Program-made: the position numbers and the translations under genes
Assembly: GCA_014898415.1 (NCBI GenBank)
Contig: RCTD01000028.1
Span: forward strand, 558,001 to 622,000
Origin: Stromatinia cepivora
Lineage: Eukaryota > Ascomycota > Leotiomycetes > Helotiales > Sclerotiniaceae
DNA: 64,000 nucleotides
Direction of reading: 5' to 3'
The notes under the pieces: generated by a model
Databases searched by the model: none
What the model saw: only the letters and a program-made list of their open reading frames with translations
Told to the model about the DNA's origin: nothing
Part shown: positions 1 to 12,495 of the stretch, one piece after another
Position numbering within the stretch: the stretch's first letter is position 1
Layout: each line of letters opens with the position of its first letter

Positions 1-1773
1 TCTGATGTGCATGAAGCCGGATCATCAGAGCCGCCTTTTAATGCACTCCGCCTTTTCGATATCTCCCTGAAAGCTTAACTTCCTCATTAGTGTGGCTGGC
101 TGCCACATTCTACGAGTACCGGTAAGGGACTTTATTCCAAAATTTTGGAGCAAAAAACTTCAAAACTATCAAATGAGTAATTTTGAAGTTAATACCACTT
201 ATTTATTTATAATATTAGCTACTCTTTTTATGATAGAACAAAATCCCAATTATCATTATCTACTACAGAGTATTATACAACAATCATAAAGAACTCTTTC
301 AATTGATCTCACTAGTAAACTCAAAACTACAGTATCGAAGAGATCCAAAAGAAGAAAAGTCGAAAAACTCCATATGGGTGTCTTCGAAATCGGGCTTAGG
401 GGCATTGACTGTTAATAAGTGTGCGTACGGAAATCGATGTGTACCACAGGCTCATTCCCCGACGTGTTCATCACATCCTCGAGGAACTATTAAAAATGGA
501 CAAAACAGCCCGAGTCATTCAGGTAAGACACTTCGCACCAAGCGGTCCAAAGTTGGCCTCGTGAAGCTACCCGCCACTCACTCATGACACCTTTTATGTC
601 GAACAACATACCACGACTTTTTGAGGTAGACCAATAAAGATAAACATCTCACGTGAAGAGCAAGGGGTCAAGACAGCTGAAAGCAGGAATTTGTCTGGGA
701 CAACGCAGAGCAAGATCTCCTCATCTCTCGTCTCTATTGACAACGAGGAAAACGCAGAGCAAGATCTTCTCATCTCTCATCTCTATTGACAAGCAGGAAA
801 ACGCAAAAGCTTCCGAAAACTTCCAATCGTCATTCGACGGGATATTGGCTGCAGCATGCTGTGCAACACAGGGGTGATGTACCGGCATCATTTGGGACAA
901 ACCTTAAAGGCCGCTTTTAAGATTTTTTGTTTGTTTTTGGCTCAGCATGTTGAAAGTACTTTTTCTATAAGCATTTGTGGTTCTGAAACTTTAAGCAATC
1001 TAGGTGACGAGGGGTCTTCAGCGACCAAGAAGAGAACCCCGTATAAGATTGATTAAAGAGTAAGTTTAAGGGTTATTTTCAATGGCGTGTGATTGAGATC
1101 TTAGAAGTCAGAAATCGGTAATTCACCTAGTTATAAGAGATGTTGAGATTTGTCTCTGGATTTTGCTGGATTTTGCATTTTCTTTGAAGCTATTCGATGA
1201 TAAAAGCGGCACTACTGTACCCTGCACTACTTACTCTGTACCTTGCACTAATATTTCCTTCCACATCAACCCTTTGCAAACAGAATCCACGATGAAGCTT
1301 CATCTATTAGACTTTTTCTACTGGTCGTGAGGCCCGAAAAAGACTACCTAGCTTGGATCTAGCAGAGTTGCATCTTCCGAGAAGCTGGCTTTGTGCGATC
1401 ACCCGATAGGTATTATGCAGCTTGGCTAATAACATTTCTATCAATCGCCATGTTTACATACACTATTTCCAATAGATGGTCATGAAGACCGACGTGTCTG
1501 TTTTCATCCACGATTTTCGTCCTTGCCTTCTATTTATCCAAAGCATAGGATAGCACAGTAATCTAGTGCATTGGTTGCTCCTTCCTTGCGGGAAATAAGT
1601 ACTCGAAAGCACCTCCCAATGTGCTTCTCTCAAAACATTAACTTATCTTGTGCCGAGACTTTCCTTTACAGGCTTTCTCTCAGTGTCCTTTGAAATACAA
1701 ATAAGTTGACTTTCGTACTACATCTAGATAGCATTTGGGAATTTTCTGAAATCCATCCAGAAGTTCAACTACA
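1..1773. other. Intergenic DNA, no supported gene
   Basis: No open frame here is longer than about 95 codons, and none shows a recognisable domain or splice-joined continuation. The only clear structure is a 49-bp direct duplication near position 703 (listed separately). The last few hundred bases are the likely promoter and 5' leader of the glucanase gene at 1774. Confidence 0.6.
703..800. repeat. 49-bp tandem duplication
   Basis: Two adjacent 49-bp units (703-751 and 752-800) both begin ACGCAGAGCAAGATCT and differ at only a few positions. A third unit is started by ACGCAAAAGC at 801. The unit length is not a multiple of three and no gene is recognised here, so this looks like a small minisatellite or replication-slippage product. 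Confidence 0.85.
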
Positions 1774-3254
<1,481 letters not shown>

Positions 3255-4225
3255 AGATTGTCAGACCGACTCCACGGGAAACTACCAACATTCTTCTTCG
3301 GAGATTTAACAGCAGACATAGGGTTGGATGGTGTTCATACATACAAAGATTTGGAAGATGCAATTTGTTGCGAAATTTGCGATGCAATAACGATACCCCT
3401 TCAATCGCTTGGGAAAGTTAGGAGAAAGATATATCCTAGTCGTCGGTGATGGAACGAATATTTAGAATACAAGAGATGCCAAGAGAGGGGTAATATATTA
3501 GTGCAACAATTATTGAACGCCTTGTATGCTTTGGTTCCGAGCCAGTCGAGAATAATGTGGTCCAAGTCGAATGAGAAATAAACATTTAATGAAATCAACT
3601 TTGTTCAAGTGGTGTTTGTAAGTTCTTACCAATAAGTCCGGCTAACATAATTAGTGAAGAAACCATTGAACCATAATACCCCACTCATCCTATCAAAGAT
3701 TTCGGTTTGCCCCTCCCCTTATCTCCTTGATGTCATGGATTATAACAATAAAACCAACCTTTAAGAACCCACTTAGCCTTCCCATTACCACATACACCAT
3801 ATATCGCCCACACCTCCCTCCGAGCGGTTTGGTGCGTTGGATGAGGGGAAGCTTGTTGGCCTAAGATTATTGCTTCATTGCTTCAATATTTATAGTCTCC
3901 CATTGGTTCTATCGTCTCTCATCAACATTGCCGTAACTTTTCCCCGGAAATCTTTAAGCTTTTCATCTATCGTACATTGAGCAAAATTGCGGCTCCCACA
4001 ATATTAGAGCGGAAGGACCAACAGCGGTTGATCCACTATTGGCCGTTATTCTTCGATTCCACACTTCAGAGCGGCCCGCACATGTGCGGACTTAATATCA
4101 AAACCTTTCAACAAAGACTACAAAACATAATAGATTCCTGTATTTATGGTCCTCTGTTCTGTTATAGTCCCTTTGCAGCATACAACTAAAATTTCATTCA
4201 TCCAAACAACTTAAAGTTAATACCA
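3255..4225. other. Intergenic: terminator region and ALDH promoter
   Basis: No coding frame is supported. The segment holds the 3' end of the glucanase gene and the promoter of the aldehyde dehydrogenase gene that follows on the same strand. No repeat or recognisable operator was seen. Confidence 0.5.
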
Positions 4226-5809
4226 ATGTCTCCATCTGCAACTGAAGGCAATGGCATCATGGCCAACATATCATCCTCAACTTCCTCTTCAATCCACACG
4301 ATACCCCTCATTATCAACAATGAACCCTATTATTCCTCCAACACTTTTCCAGTCTATTCTCCATCCGATAACTCACACCTTCACAGCTGCGTATCAGCAT
4401 CTGCATCTGATATTGACCTCGCCCTCAATACAGCTCAAGCCGCTTACCCAGCATGGCGCACCTTACCGCCACCTCAAAAACGTGACATCTTTCTCCGAGC
4501 TGCCGAAATACTGCTCGAGCGAAAATCTCTCCTAGAGGAAATAATGCATAAAGAAACCGGCTCCGAAGCCATTTGGGCCAACTTTAACACCCATACTTCT
4601 CGAGAAGGTCTCTTAGATGTTGCTGGTCGTCTAAATTCCATTACGGGCAGTATTCCCATGACATCAGAAGAAGGTCGTAGTGCGCTTGTATATAAAGAAC
4701 CCTATGGAGTTATCCTCGGCGCTGCACCTTGGAATGCCCCTTACATTCTCGGTTTCCGAAGTGTCATGAATGCCCTAGCAGTAGGCAATTGTGCAATTCT
4801 CAAGGCATCTGAATTTTCACCCATGTGTAGTTGGCAAATCTGTGATATTTTTCACAAAGCTGGGTTACCAAAAGGAGTCCTAACCCTCGTGGCCATCTCA
4901 GTTGAAGATGCTCCGGCGAGAACTGCACAATTGATCGAGAGTCCGATTATCAAGAAGATCAATTTTACCGGTAGCACGAGGGTAGGCAGGATTTATGGAG
5001 AATTGGCGGGGAAGAATCTTAAGCCCATAGTGCTGGAGTTGGGTGGAAAGGCTAGTGTGATCGTGTGGGAAGATGCAGATTTGAAATTGGCGGCGACGGA
5101 GTGTGCAAAGGGGGCTTTCTTGCACTCGGGTCAAATCTGTATGAGTACAGAAAGAGTTCTGGTTCACAAAAATGTTGCAGTGGAGTTGTAAGCTTCCCTT
5201 TCCATTCCCATTTATTCCATTGTTCTTGTCATTCTTGACAAGTAGACGATGATTAATGCACCCTACAAAACTGACCAATCGCACAGCGAAAAAGCACTCG
5301 CAGCCGCTGCAGCAGAAATGTTCTCATCGCCCGGAACCCTCATTAACCCGCAAAGCGTCTCCAAAAACGCATCCCTAATCTCCGATTCCCTCTCCAAAGG
5401 CGGCTCCATCCTGCACGGCACAGCACCACCCACAAATTCCTCCCCCACGACCAAAATGGCCCCTGTAATCCTCAAATCCGTCACGCCCTCCATGACCATC
5501 TACCGCGAAGAATCTTTCGGACCCACCGTATCCGTAATCGAAATCTCGACCGAAGAAGAAGCCATCCGCGTTTCAAACGATACGGATTATGGACTCTCAG
5601 CCGGCATCTACACGCGCGACTTGCAGAGGGGATTGAGGATGGCTAGGGCCATCGAGAGCGGTGCTGTGCATATCAATGGTCATAATGGGAGTATACATGA
5701 TGAGCCGTGTTTACCGCATGGAGGGATAAAGAATAGTGGATTTGGACGGTTTGGGGCGAGCGGATTGGAGGAGTGGGTCAGGACGAAGACGGTGACATTT
5801 ATGGATTAG
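4226..5809 (+). CDS. NAD(P)-dependent aldehyde dehydrogenase
   Basis: Oxidises an aldehyde to the carboxylic acid. Two exons, 4226-5187 and 5287-5809, are joined through a GTAAGC...CACAG intron of 99 bp, giving about 494 aa. The Rossmann/cofactor region contains APWNAPYILG and NFTGSTRVG. The general-base glutamate lies in ELGGKAS. The catalytic cysteine lies in HSGQICMSTERV. The C-terminal half carries EESFGPTVSV and GAVHINGHN, typical of the ALDH superfamily. The sequence style is closest to fungal vanillin/salicylaldehyde dehydrogenases, which act on aromatic aldehydes, but substrate cannot be read from sequence. No targeting peptide is obvious, so it is probably cytosolic. It stands alone with no pathway partner beside it. 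Confidence 0.9.
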
Positions 5810-6027
5810 AGGTTGGGAGTTGGGGGTGGAGCGGCTTTGCTGATTTGCTATGATTGCGCATGCGTGGCCTGAGAGAAATCCTGACTGGCTGCTATGTGGT
5901 TATTGAAGTTTGCATTGACGGAACCGAATTAAGGTTACCGTCCTTGTTATTTGCAGGATTGTATGATCTATTGAAGTTATGATATGATATACGGCATGGT
6001 ACTGAATGACTAGGATATAATCCATGA

Positions 6028-6495
6028 CAGGGCTGGGCACCCGTACCCTACCCGGGGTATTTGACCTCTTTGAGGTGGTTATTCTACCCTGTAGAGGTTT
6101 TATAGAATGATTACCCGGAAATATTGTTAGATGTTAGGGTATCGTACGGTAAATATTATGTGATCGTTTTATAGTATTATCTAAAGTTGAAGTTATTCTC
6201 AAATCATATCGATCAATCAGAAATATCAGATATTAGTATATAAATAAATCATATAATACAAAGATCATATAATACAAAAATCATATAATATATTAATTAT
6301 ATAATCAGGATTTTCGAATAATATTCAACCCCTATCAAATATATAACTTCATATGCTATATATCTATAGGTATTATAGCACTCGAAGTATTTTATAGAAT
6401 GATTATTCTACCCTACAAAACTTCAACAGAGTGGCTCTTCAGCCAGGTTTACCCCGGGTTATCCCCGGGTATACCCCACCCTTTGTCCAGCCCCG
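6028..6495. mobile_element. hAT-like non-autonomous element (MITE), 468 bp
   Basis: The element begins CAGGGCTGGGCA, and its other end reads CGGGGCTGGACA on the opposite strand: imperfect terminal inverted repeats of hAT type. It is flanked by a perfect 8-bp target-site duplication, ATCCATGA, at 6020-6027 and 6496-6503. Subterminal blocks around ACCCGGGGTA occur in inverted orientation, and TTTTATAGAATGATTA is repeated inside. The interior is AT-rich and non-coding. It lies about 325 bp beyond the 3' end of RTC1. Confidence 0.9.
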
Positions 6496-6820
6496 ATCCA
6501 TGAGTGCTCATCGACATAAAACTCAAGAAGCCGATTATTCTCGTCTATTTGTTCTGTTCAAGTAGTCACCATTATTATTATCTGCCATACTATTATTATT
6601 GTATAATCACCTATGCCTGTGCAACAGAATTTATGCATGCTATGCATATGCTAGCCACCCCCGGGTATACCCTATTGACCTAACGCCTTCAGCTACTATC
6701 TCATGCCATGCTATGCCATTTAATGCAAATATCCAATCCTACACTGCTACACTACTACATCAGGCCCCACATACTTTCTTGACTATGATAAGGAGTTGCA
6801 CAGCTTCCTTGAACCCCTAT

Positions 6821-9800
6821 TCATTGTGGTATATTCTCCTCACCCGGCGCCAAAACCTTAACGCTTCTTCTCCTCTCTACCACGGGACCACTACCTCCAC
6901 TCCCACCACCAAAGCCCAATGCGACTCTCACTCCTTCAACAGCTCTACTTTGTCCTACCTCTCTAACATCCCTCCTAACACTCTTCCCTCTATCCCATCG
7001 ACCCATACCCCCAAGGCCCGCTCCACTAGTCCGTTCTTTAATCTCTCTCTCTAACTCCCTCGACCTCCTCTCCTTCCTCTCTTCAACCAATTGCCCCCTC
7101 CACCCTCCCTCCAAACAAGGATGCATACAGCCCTCTAATGGACACATACCCCCACTGTACCTCTCACCCTCTTTCCATTCAACCCCCGCGTCCGCATGCC
7201 ATTCATCCATACAACCCGTATGTCCCCCGTGCCCGCAACCCCCACAATACCACCATGTCTGTGGTCCATCCATCCCGGGTACATCAGCCGCATGCTGACA
7301 GATCGGACAAGCCATGATCGGATTTCGACAACGCGGACATGACCATTCGGAGCCAGGGACAAGTGGATCATTTTCAAGCGGTTTGTTACACTCTGTGCAG
7401 TAAAATCCAATGCTGACTTGTTCCTGTGTAGATGCATAGATGGAAGAGTACTGAGGAACGCACAGATTTCGAAGAAGAGTTGCTTCGTGGAAAAGTTGCA
7501 TGCTCATGAGTCGATGGTTGTATTGGCGGAGAATGGCTTCTGCGTGGATTGGATCGATGGTATCCGGTGGGAGAAGGCGTCGAAGGAGGAGGACCATTGC
7601 AGCTGCATTCAAAGCGCCAGTCTGAGTTTCGAACTCGATAGCGCGTTGAACGAGGGTGATGGGGTTTAGTGGGGCGATGACGAATTCGGTATCTTTATCG
7701 TTGGGCCAAGGGAGGAAATCCGTCTCAATGAGATTTGGATCAGAGGAATTGTTTTCGGAGGCAGACTGGGTTGTTGATGCTGGTGGAGGTTTGCGGTGTG
7801 TTTGGATTGGTGAAGAAATTTTTGGGGCTGGAACTACTATTTGAGGTGGCTCTTCAGAAATTTTCTCCATAGACTCTTCTGACGGGCGGGAGTTAAGACT
7901 CAATGTGGCTTTAGAATTTGCAGCGACGTTGCCTTCCCAGCCAGAGACTCTCTCTCGCAAGGATCCATCTCTTTTTACGCTATGGACATCGCTATCCGAA
8001 CCACCACCCAGGTATTTAGATTGTGAATCATTTGATGTTGAAAACATTTGAAAACTCTCGCCAGAATCATGACGAATGAGTCCCATTCGTTGCGCGTAAC
8101 TGTTTTGTTCCGAGTAGTCTAACCGAAGGAGTTGTTTTCTAGGCGGAACGAAATCGGCAGTTGGCTTAAAAGCATCCATACCATAAAAGTCATATCCCTC
8201 TACACTTGATGTTGTCTGCTCTGAGGTGAAACTTCCAGACACTGGGACTGGTATTGGCTCAAGAACTGTTGAGGTGACGGAGGGTGGAAGTACCAACGTG
8301 TCATTTTCTACCTTTGGTGTACCTACGGCTTCTGACATCTCTGCAATAGAATCCATGACAGGCCGTACAAGTGGGGTTGTCATGTTCGAAGTACTTTCAA
8401 TCTCATCCGCAATGATTGATCTCACGGCTGAATGGGGGGCTACTCCATTTGAGGCCACAGGGCGTTGACTCTTCCGAGGAGTCCTTTCATTCGACTCATC
8501 ATGTTCTTCATTAAGTTTTGCAGAGCTCTTGATATCTTTTGGTCCCCCGGCCTTTCGCGAGAGATTTTGTAGTCTATACTGGCGATGGGACTCTGCACGT
8601 CTGACTAGCAAGAGATCCATCGTGAAACCGAGCAGTCTCCAAGTTTGAGCCAGCCGGTAATATCTGGCGTTCTCTGCACCCTTAGCAAAATGCTCTATAG
8701 TCGCTGAAATGGTGACATTTAAAGGAGTGTTGTCAGCTGTTTCACTTGCGTTCTTCGTCATATATTCCAAATAGCAATTAGACATATATTGATACTTCAC
8801 ACGCTTTGGCGTCGAAGGAGCATGGCCAATAGCCATTATTTGTTGCGGCTTGTATATGCCAGTAATTTGTACAGCGTCTTCCAATCCCATCACTCTACTA
8901 TCGGCCATTCCTGTCGCATTGGGCGGGGTAGTGCTCAGGTTTTGCGTTAGTCGTCCACTATGCCGCCTTCGATGATGCTTTCGTCTTCTTGGGCCTAGAA
9001 AACTGCCAACAACATCCTCCTCCGAGTCGCTGTGACTAACACCAAAGGACGGAGCATTTGGATGTTGTTGAAGGCTCGAAGATAACTCTGGAGAATTGAT
9101 AGAAGGCCGAATTCGTTTAGGAGCTTGTCGCTCCTCAAGTAACATTAATACATCGCCTGTAGGAGAGAAAGAAAATGTTGATAAACTTCTACGATCGATA
9201 ACCTTTGGTGAAAATGCTACATCTGTTTGTACAAAGTGACCTTCCTTATCGACGCTCCACAAAAGATCTCGAGTGCTCCAAAGTATGCCTGTGGGCGCGC
9301 TGTTCGACACCTCGATTTCTTTGAATGGCATCGCCGATCTAGCAATATCCCATAGATGTATTGTCGAGAATTGGGCTCTATTGGCACTTGTATCATCATA
9401 AGAAACGGCCACTTGGGCAACTCTCTTACCTTGACCTGTGGCTGTCCAACAAGCAGGTCTCCAACAGACGTTCGAGATGGGCGCGGGAGTAGTGAATGAA
9501 TATCGGGCTCTTTGACCCCTCTCCGACTTCGACATATCCCACACATGGCATTGCTGGTCTTTGCCTCCACTCACAATATGATCTCCGTCCGGATGCCATG
9601 AAATCGAGAATACAGCGCTATTGTGAGCGGTGATCTTCATCATGGGAGCATGAGCCTTCCTGAAGTCCCACTTTTGCAAGATTCCAGCATCCGTTGAACA
9701 CGCAAACTCCATACCATCCGTCGGCGACCATTTAACATCCCTAACAGCATCTGCGTTACATTTGTAGGTAGCCACACTTCGACGCGTGTCACGCAAATCG

Positions 9801-10336
9801 AAACACTTCACAGATCCATCTTGACTTGCCGATAATAACCAGTTCCCTTTGAATGAATTGATCGCAAGCTTATGAACCTGCCGGGCGTGTTCCTGGATCC
9901 GCGCAAGCTCGAATCCTTCTCCTCCTGCGCGATTGAGATCATAGACAGTTATCCTTCCATTTCCACCGGCTGTTACTATTGTGGAGCTGAATTGCGCATG
10001 AGACCATCGAACGGCCCTGATATTAAGTTGTTCTGTAGTAGCTGCCGCCCCATCATGTCCAGCTGCATACGAAGATATCGAGGTTCGAAGATCAATATCT
10101 TCTGTGATTGTCGAGCCTTCTGTCTTAACGATCTTGAAGACTTTCGGTCCAGCTATAACAGCGCGCGAACCATCTGGTGCACGACCGAGACATGTAAGTG
10201 GTGCGCCTGCTGAATAGACAGTGCCCTGTGAAGCAGTCGGTCGGAGTTGAGGTGAGTCAATATTATTGGTGTCGGAAACCTCAATAGCAACGGCAGGTTG
10301 TCCAAGCAACTTCCTCATTATCTTTCCTTTATTCAT
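6821..10336 (-). CDS. RTC1: SEA/GATOR2 complex WD40-RING protein Rtc1 (WDR24)
   Basis: A single uninterrupted frame of 1171 aa. The N-terminal third is a WD40 propeller (for example GKDQQCHVWDMSKS, SASQDGSVKCFDLRD, ISWHPDGDHIVSGG). A long low-complexity Ser/Pro/basic middle follows. Near the C-terminus is a Cys/His-rich RING-like zinc module: CTECNKPL, CPRCRNPIMACPIC, WYCGGCGHGGHTGC and CPLEGC. This architecture is that of yeast Rtc1 and animal WDR24, a subunit of the SEA/GATOR2 complex on the vacuolar membrane that regulates TORC1 in response to amino acids. Length is within the range of filamentous-fungal Rtc1. The first ATG is used; a second in-frame ATG lies six codons later. The whole gene is free of introns. 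Confidence 0.93.
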   Translation of the reverse strand: MNKGKIMRKLLGQPAVAIEVSDTNNIDSPQLRPTASQGTVYSAGAPLTCLGRAPDGSRAVIAGPKVFKIVKTEGSTITEDIDLRTSISSYAAGHDGAAATTEQLNIRAVRWSHAQFSSTIVTAGGNGRITVYDLNRAGGEGFELARIQEHARQVHKLAINSFKGNWLLSASQDGSVKCFDLRDTRRSVATYKCNADAVRDVKWSPTDGMEFACSTDAGILQKWDFRKAHAPMMKITAHNSAVFSISWHPDGDHIVSGGKDQQCHVWDMSKSERGQRARYSFTTPAPISNVCWRPACWTATGQGKRVAQVAVSYDDTSANRAQFSTIHLWDIARSAMPFKEIEVSNSAPTGILWSTRDLLWSVDKEGHFVQTDVAFSPKVIDRRSLSTFSFSPTGDVLMLLEERQAPKRIRPSINSPELSSSLQQHPNAPSFGVSHSDSEEDVVGSFLGPRRRKHHRRRHSGRLTQNLSTTPPNATGMADSRVMGLEDAVQITGIYKPQQIMAIGHAPSTPKRVKYQYMSNCYLEYMTKNASETADNTPLNVTISATIEHFAKGAENARYYRLAQTWRLLGFTMDLLLVRRAESHRQYRLQNLSRKAGGPKDIKSSAKLNEEHDESNERTPRKSQRPVASNGVAPHSAVRSIIADEIESTSNMTTPLVRPVMDSIAEMSEAVGTPKVENDTLVLPPSVTSTVLEPIPVPVSGSFTSEQTTSSVEGYDFYGMDAFKPTADFVPPRKQLLRLDYSEQNSYAQRMGLIRHDSGESFQMFSTSNDSQSKYLGGGSDSDVHSVKRDGSLRERVSGWEGNVAANSKATLSLNSRPSEESMEKISEEPPQIVVPAPKISSPIQTHRKPPPASTTQSASENNSSDPNLIETDFLPWPNDKDTEFVIAPLNPITLVQRAIEFETQTGALNAAAMVLLLRRLLPPDTIDPIHAEAILRQYNHRLMSMQLFHEATLLRNLCVPQYSSIYASTQEQVSIGFYCTECNKPLENDPLVPGSEWSCPRCRNPIMACPICQHAADVPGMDGPQTWWYCGGCGHGGHTGCMDEWHADAGVEWKEGERYSGGMCPLEGCMHPCLEGGWRGQLVEERKERRSRELEREIKERTSGAGLGGMGRWDRGKSVRRDVREVGQSRAVEGVRVALGFGGGSGGSGPVVERRRSVKVLAPGEENIPQ

Positions 10337-10499
10337 CTTTGCAGGTTATTTTGCGCCCTCAAGGAGGCATCCTAAATTCGATACTGAGCAGCATTGAGTA
10401 AGTAGATAAAATGATGATATTTTGGTTATTATCTAAATTCGGCATAAAGCTTTGGGCCTTGAAATGGCTACACCGCCCGAGAATGTTACCCTGTATCTT

Positions 10500-10990
10500 G
10501 CACGTTTTTTATTTTTTGAATAAAAATATATTAAAAATTAAATAATCATTATAATAATAAGAAAATTAATATTATTTATTATCAATAATGAAAAAATATA
10601 ATTTAATAGTTTCAAAACGAAAAATAAATTAAATAATTTTAAAATTCAATTATATCAAAATAATAATCTAATTAATATTTGTTTTATAAATTTATAAAAA
10701 TCTATTTATAGATTTTGTAATTAATTTTAAATGATTTTTTGATATTAATTCTATAATTTCAAAATTTCAATTTTTCAAAAAGTATAAAGAATTAGATTTT
10801 ATATAAAGATTTAAAATTTTAAATTAAAGAATTTCATATTAAATTTTTTAAAAAATTAATTAAAGATTATTTATTAGAAGATAATAAAATTAATCTTTTT
10901 AATATATATAAGACTATTTTAATATAAGCGGTATAACTCAAATTCTAATTAACAACAACTTAATAGTTAAGTTGTTTATTAAATAAATTA
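10500..10990. repeat. AT-rich island, possibly RIP-degraded repeat
   Basis: About 490 bp composed almost entirely of A and T, with abrupt edges against normal-composition DNA on both sides. It lies between RTC1 and a solo LTR. It holds a short perfect inverted repeat at 10954-10976 (AACAACTTAA, 3-nt loop, TTAAGTTGTT). No coding frame. The composition suggests an old transposon copy changed by repeat-induced point mutation, but no parental repeat can be identified here. Confidence 0.55.
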
Positions 10991-11025
10991 TATACACTAT
11001 AAGTAACCAGATGTTGGTGATTCGC

Positions 11026-11367
11026 TGTTACGTCGGACTTCACATAATACCGTATCACGGGACGGACGGTCACGTGATGGACCTTAGGGACCTAGAGGAC
11101 CTGAGAATAAATATCTAGATCCATAAGATCCAAGGGATCCAAGCAGAACAGAACCTTGAGTTCTGTAGAGCAGGAAGGTCTATATAATGGTTAGGATTTC
11201 CTTTGTATGTAGAGCTTCGTGCTCAAGACAATCATTAGTTTATTACTATAGTTACGAGAATTGCAACCAGTTACAACCTTATCGAATTCCTATTTGAAGT
11301 CTAGTCTAAACCACCTCGAGAGATCTCTAGATATTTCCACGTGACCCTAGAGGCAGCTCCTGTAACA
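11026..11367. mobile_element. Solo LTR of a retrotransposon, 342 bp
   Basis: The segment starts TGTTAC and ends GTAACA, the TG...CA inverted termini of an LTR. It is flanked by a perfect 5-bp duplication, TTCGC, at 11021-11025 and 11368-11372, as left by integrase. It contains a TATATAA-like box near 11181. No internal gag/pol sequence is present, so it is best read as a solo LTR left by recombination between two LTRs. Superfamily (Gypsy or Copia) cannot be decided. Confidence 0.85.
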
Positions 11368-11424
11368 TTCGCACCCTGTTTTCAGCGACTTCCTCCCGCT
11401 GTTTTATGCCTGCTTTCCACTCGC

Positions 11425-12213
11425 TTATCCTTGAGACCAAGGTTCGACCTTATTCATCAGCTTAATGAATGTGTCGTCTTCGTATAAAGCCATAAGCTTT
11501 GCTAGTTTCTCTCCAGATGCCGCTCCGATCCATTTAACGTGAGCGGCATCGTAGAAGTCGATGTAGGTCGCTATCAATCGTTAGCATTCTTGAAGTACAA
11601 GACATGAGACTCGGACTATTGACAACTTACGTTCGCCCTTCCCGTCATCACTAACCATCCTCTCCCTCAAATTTGCCCATTGCACTTTCAAATCCTCAAG
11701 TACAGCAGCTTCCCCACCAGCTCTCACCTCAGTAACATCCTTTAAATCGCACCCCAAGAAGCCTTCCCTGGTCGTCTTGAAGTATTCACGCGATCCATCT
11801 TCCTTATCAAGAGCCGTTTCATACACGTCGTTTATAATCCACCTGATAATAGCCCTCCCTAAAAACTGGGCGCCAGAGGCATCATACTCGTCTACCTCAT
11901 CCACGAGTTTCAAATCCCTATATCCGTCTTTCTCCGTGAACCTCTCATTCAGGAGCTTGGCTATTGGTGTAGAATCGTTCAGGACCCGATGCGGTGGCTG
12001 GAGAATCTCGACAATTGGGACCGTCGCGCCGATATCAGTCATGTCTGGAAAAAGCCTTTCACATAGTGGTTTGATGCCAGGATATGAAACCTTCACTGTG
12101 GTGTATGGTATCCCTTTGTAATTTAGAGCATATCTTGTGAGCCAGCATGAAGGTGACCAGGGTTTTGGACCGGAGAGATCGTAAAAACGTACAAGTGGCT
12201 CGGCGCTGGACAT
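11425..12213 (-). CDS. Glutathione S-transferase-like protein
   Basis: Two exons on the minus strand, 12213-11631 and 11570-11425, are joined by a 60-bp GTAAGT...TAG intron, giving about 242 aa. The N-terminal 100 residues have the thioredoxin-fold pattern of a GST N-domain: FYDLSGPKPWSPSCWLTRYAL, then KGIPYTT, and a cis-Pro region GATVPIVEI followed by VLNDSTPIAKLL. The C-terminal part is helical (GRAIIRWIINDVYE, then TYIDFYDAAHVKWIGA). It resembles fungal GSTs with a beta-etherase-like N-domain. Such proteins conjugate or reduce small molecules with glutathione; the substrate is unknown. It may belong to the neighbouring peptide cluster or be an unrelated flank gene; a transposon relic separates the two. 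Confidence 0.8.
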
Positions 12214-12495
12214 GGTGAGAATTTGTGTTACAGACCTATAGGGATGAGAGGGTGAGAAGGGAGAGGAGGGAGATTTTGATGAACCTGTATATAGATCTAT
12301 TCGGCGACCAAAGGCATGTTCCTCGGCTCAGTCGCTCGGAAAGGCAGGTGGAAAGAGTCCCGTGCATTGTTCATGCAGGGTTCAGCGCGAGACGCGCAAC
12401 TTAGCGGGCTTTGATAAGAGTCAATGTTCTATGCAACTTCGCGGCGCAGCAGGAAATTACTCAGAGAACGAAGACGTGGGCTACTAGGTTGTCAT

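Noticed and set aside
6599..7054. 151-codon plus-strand frame
   Set aside because: Antisense to the C-terminal end of RTC1, with no domain; low-complexity Ser/Thr/His composition comes from the opposite strand.
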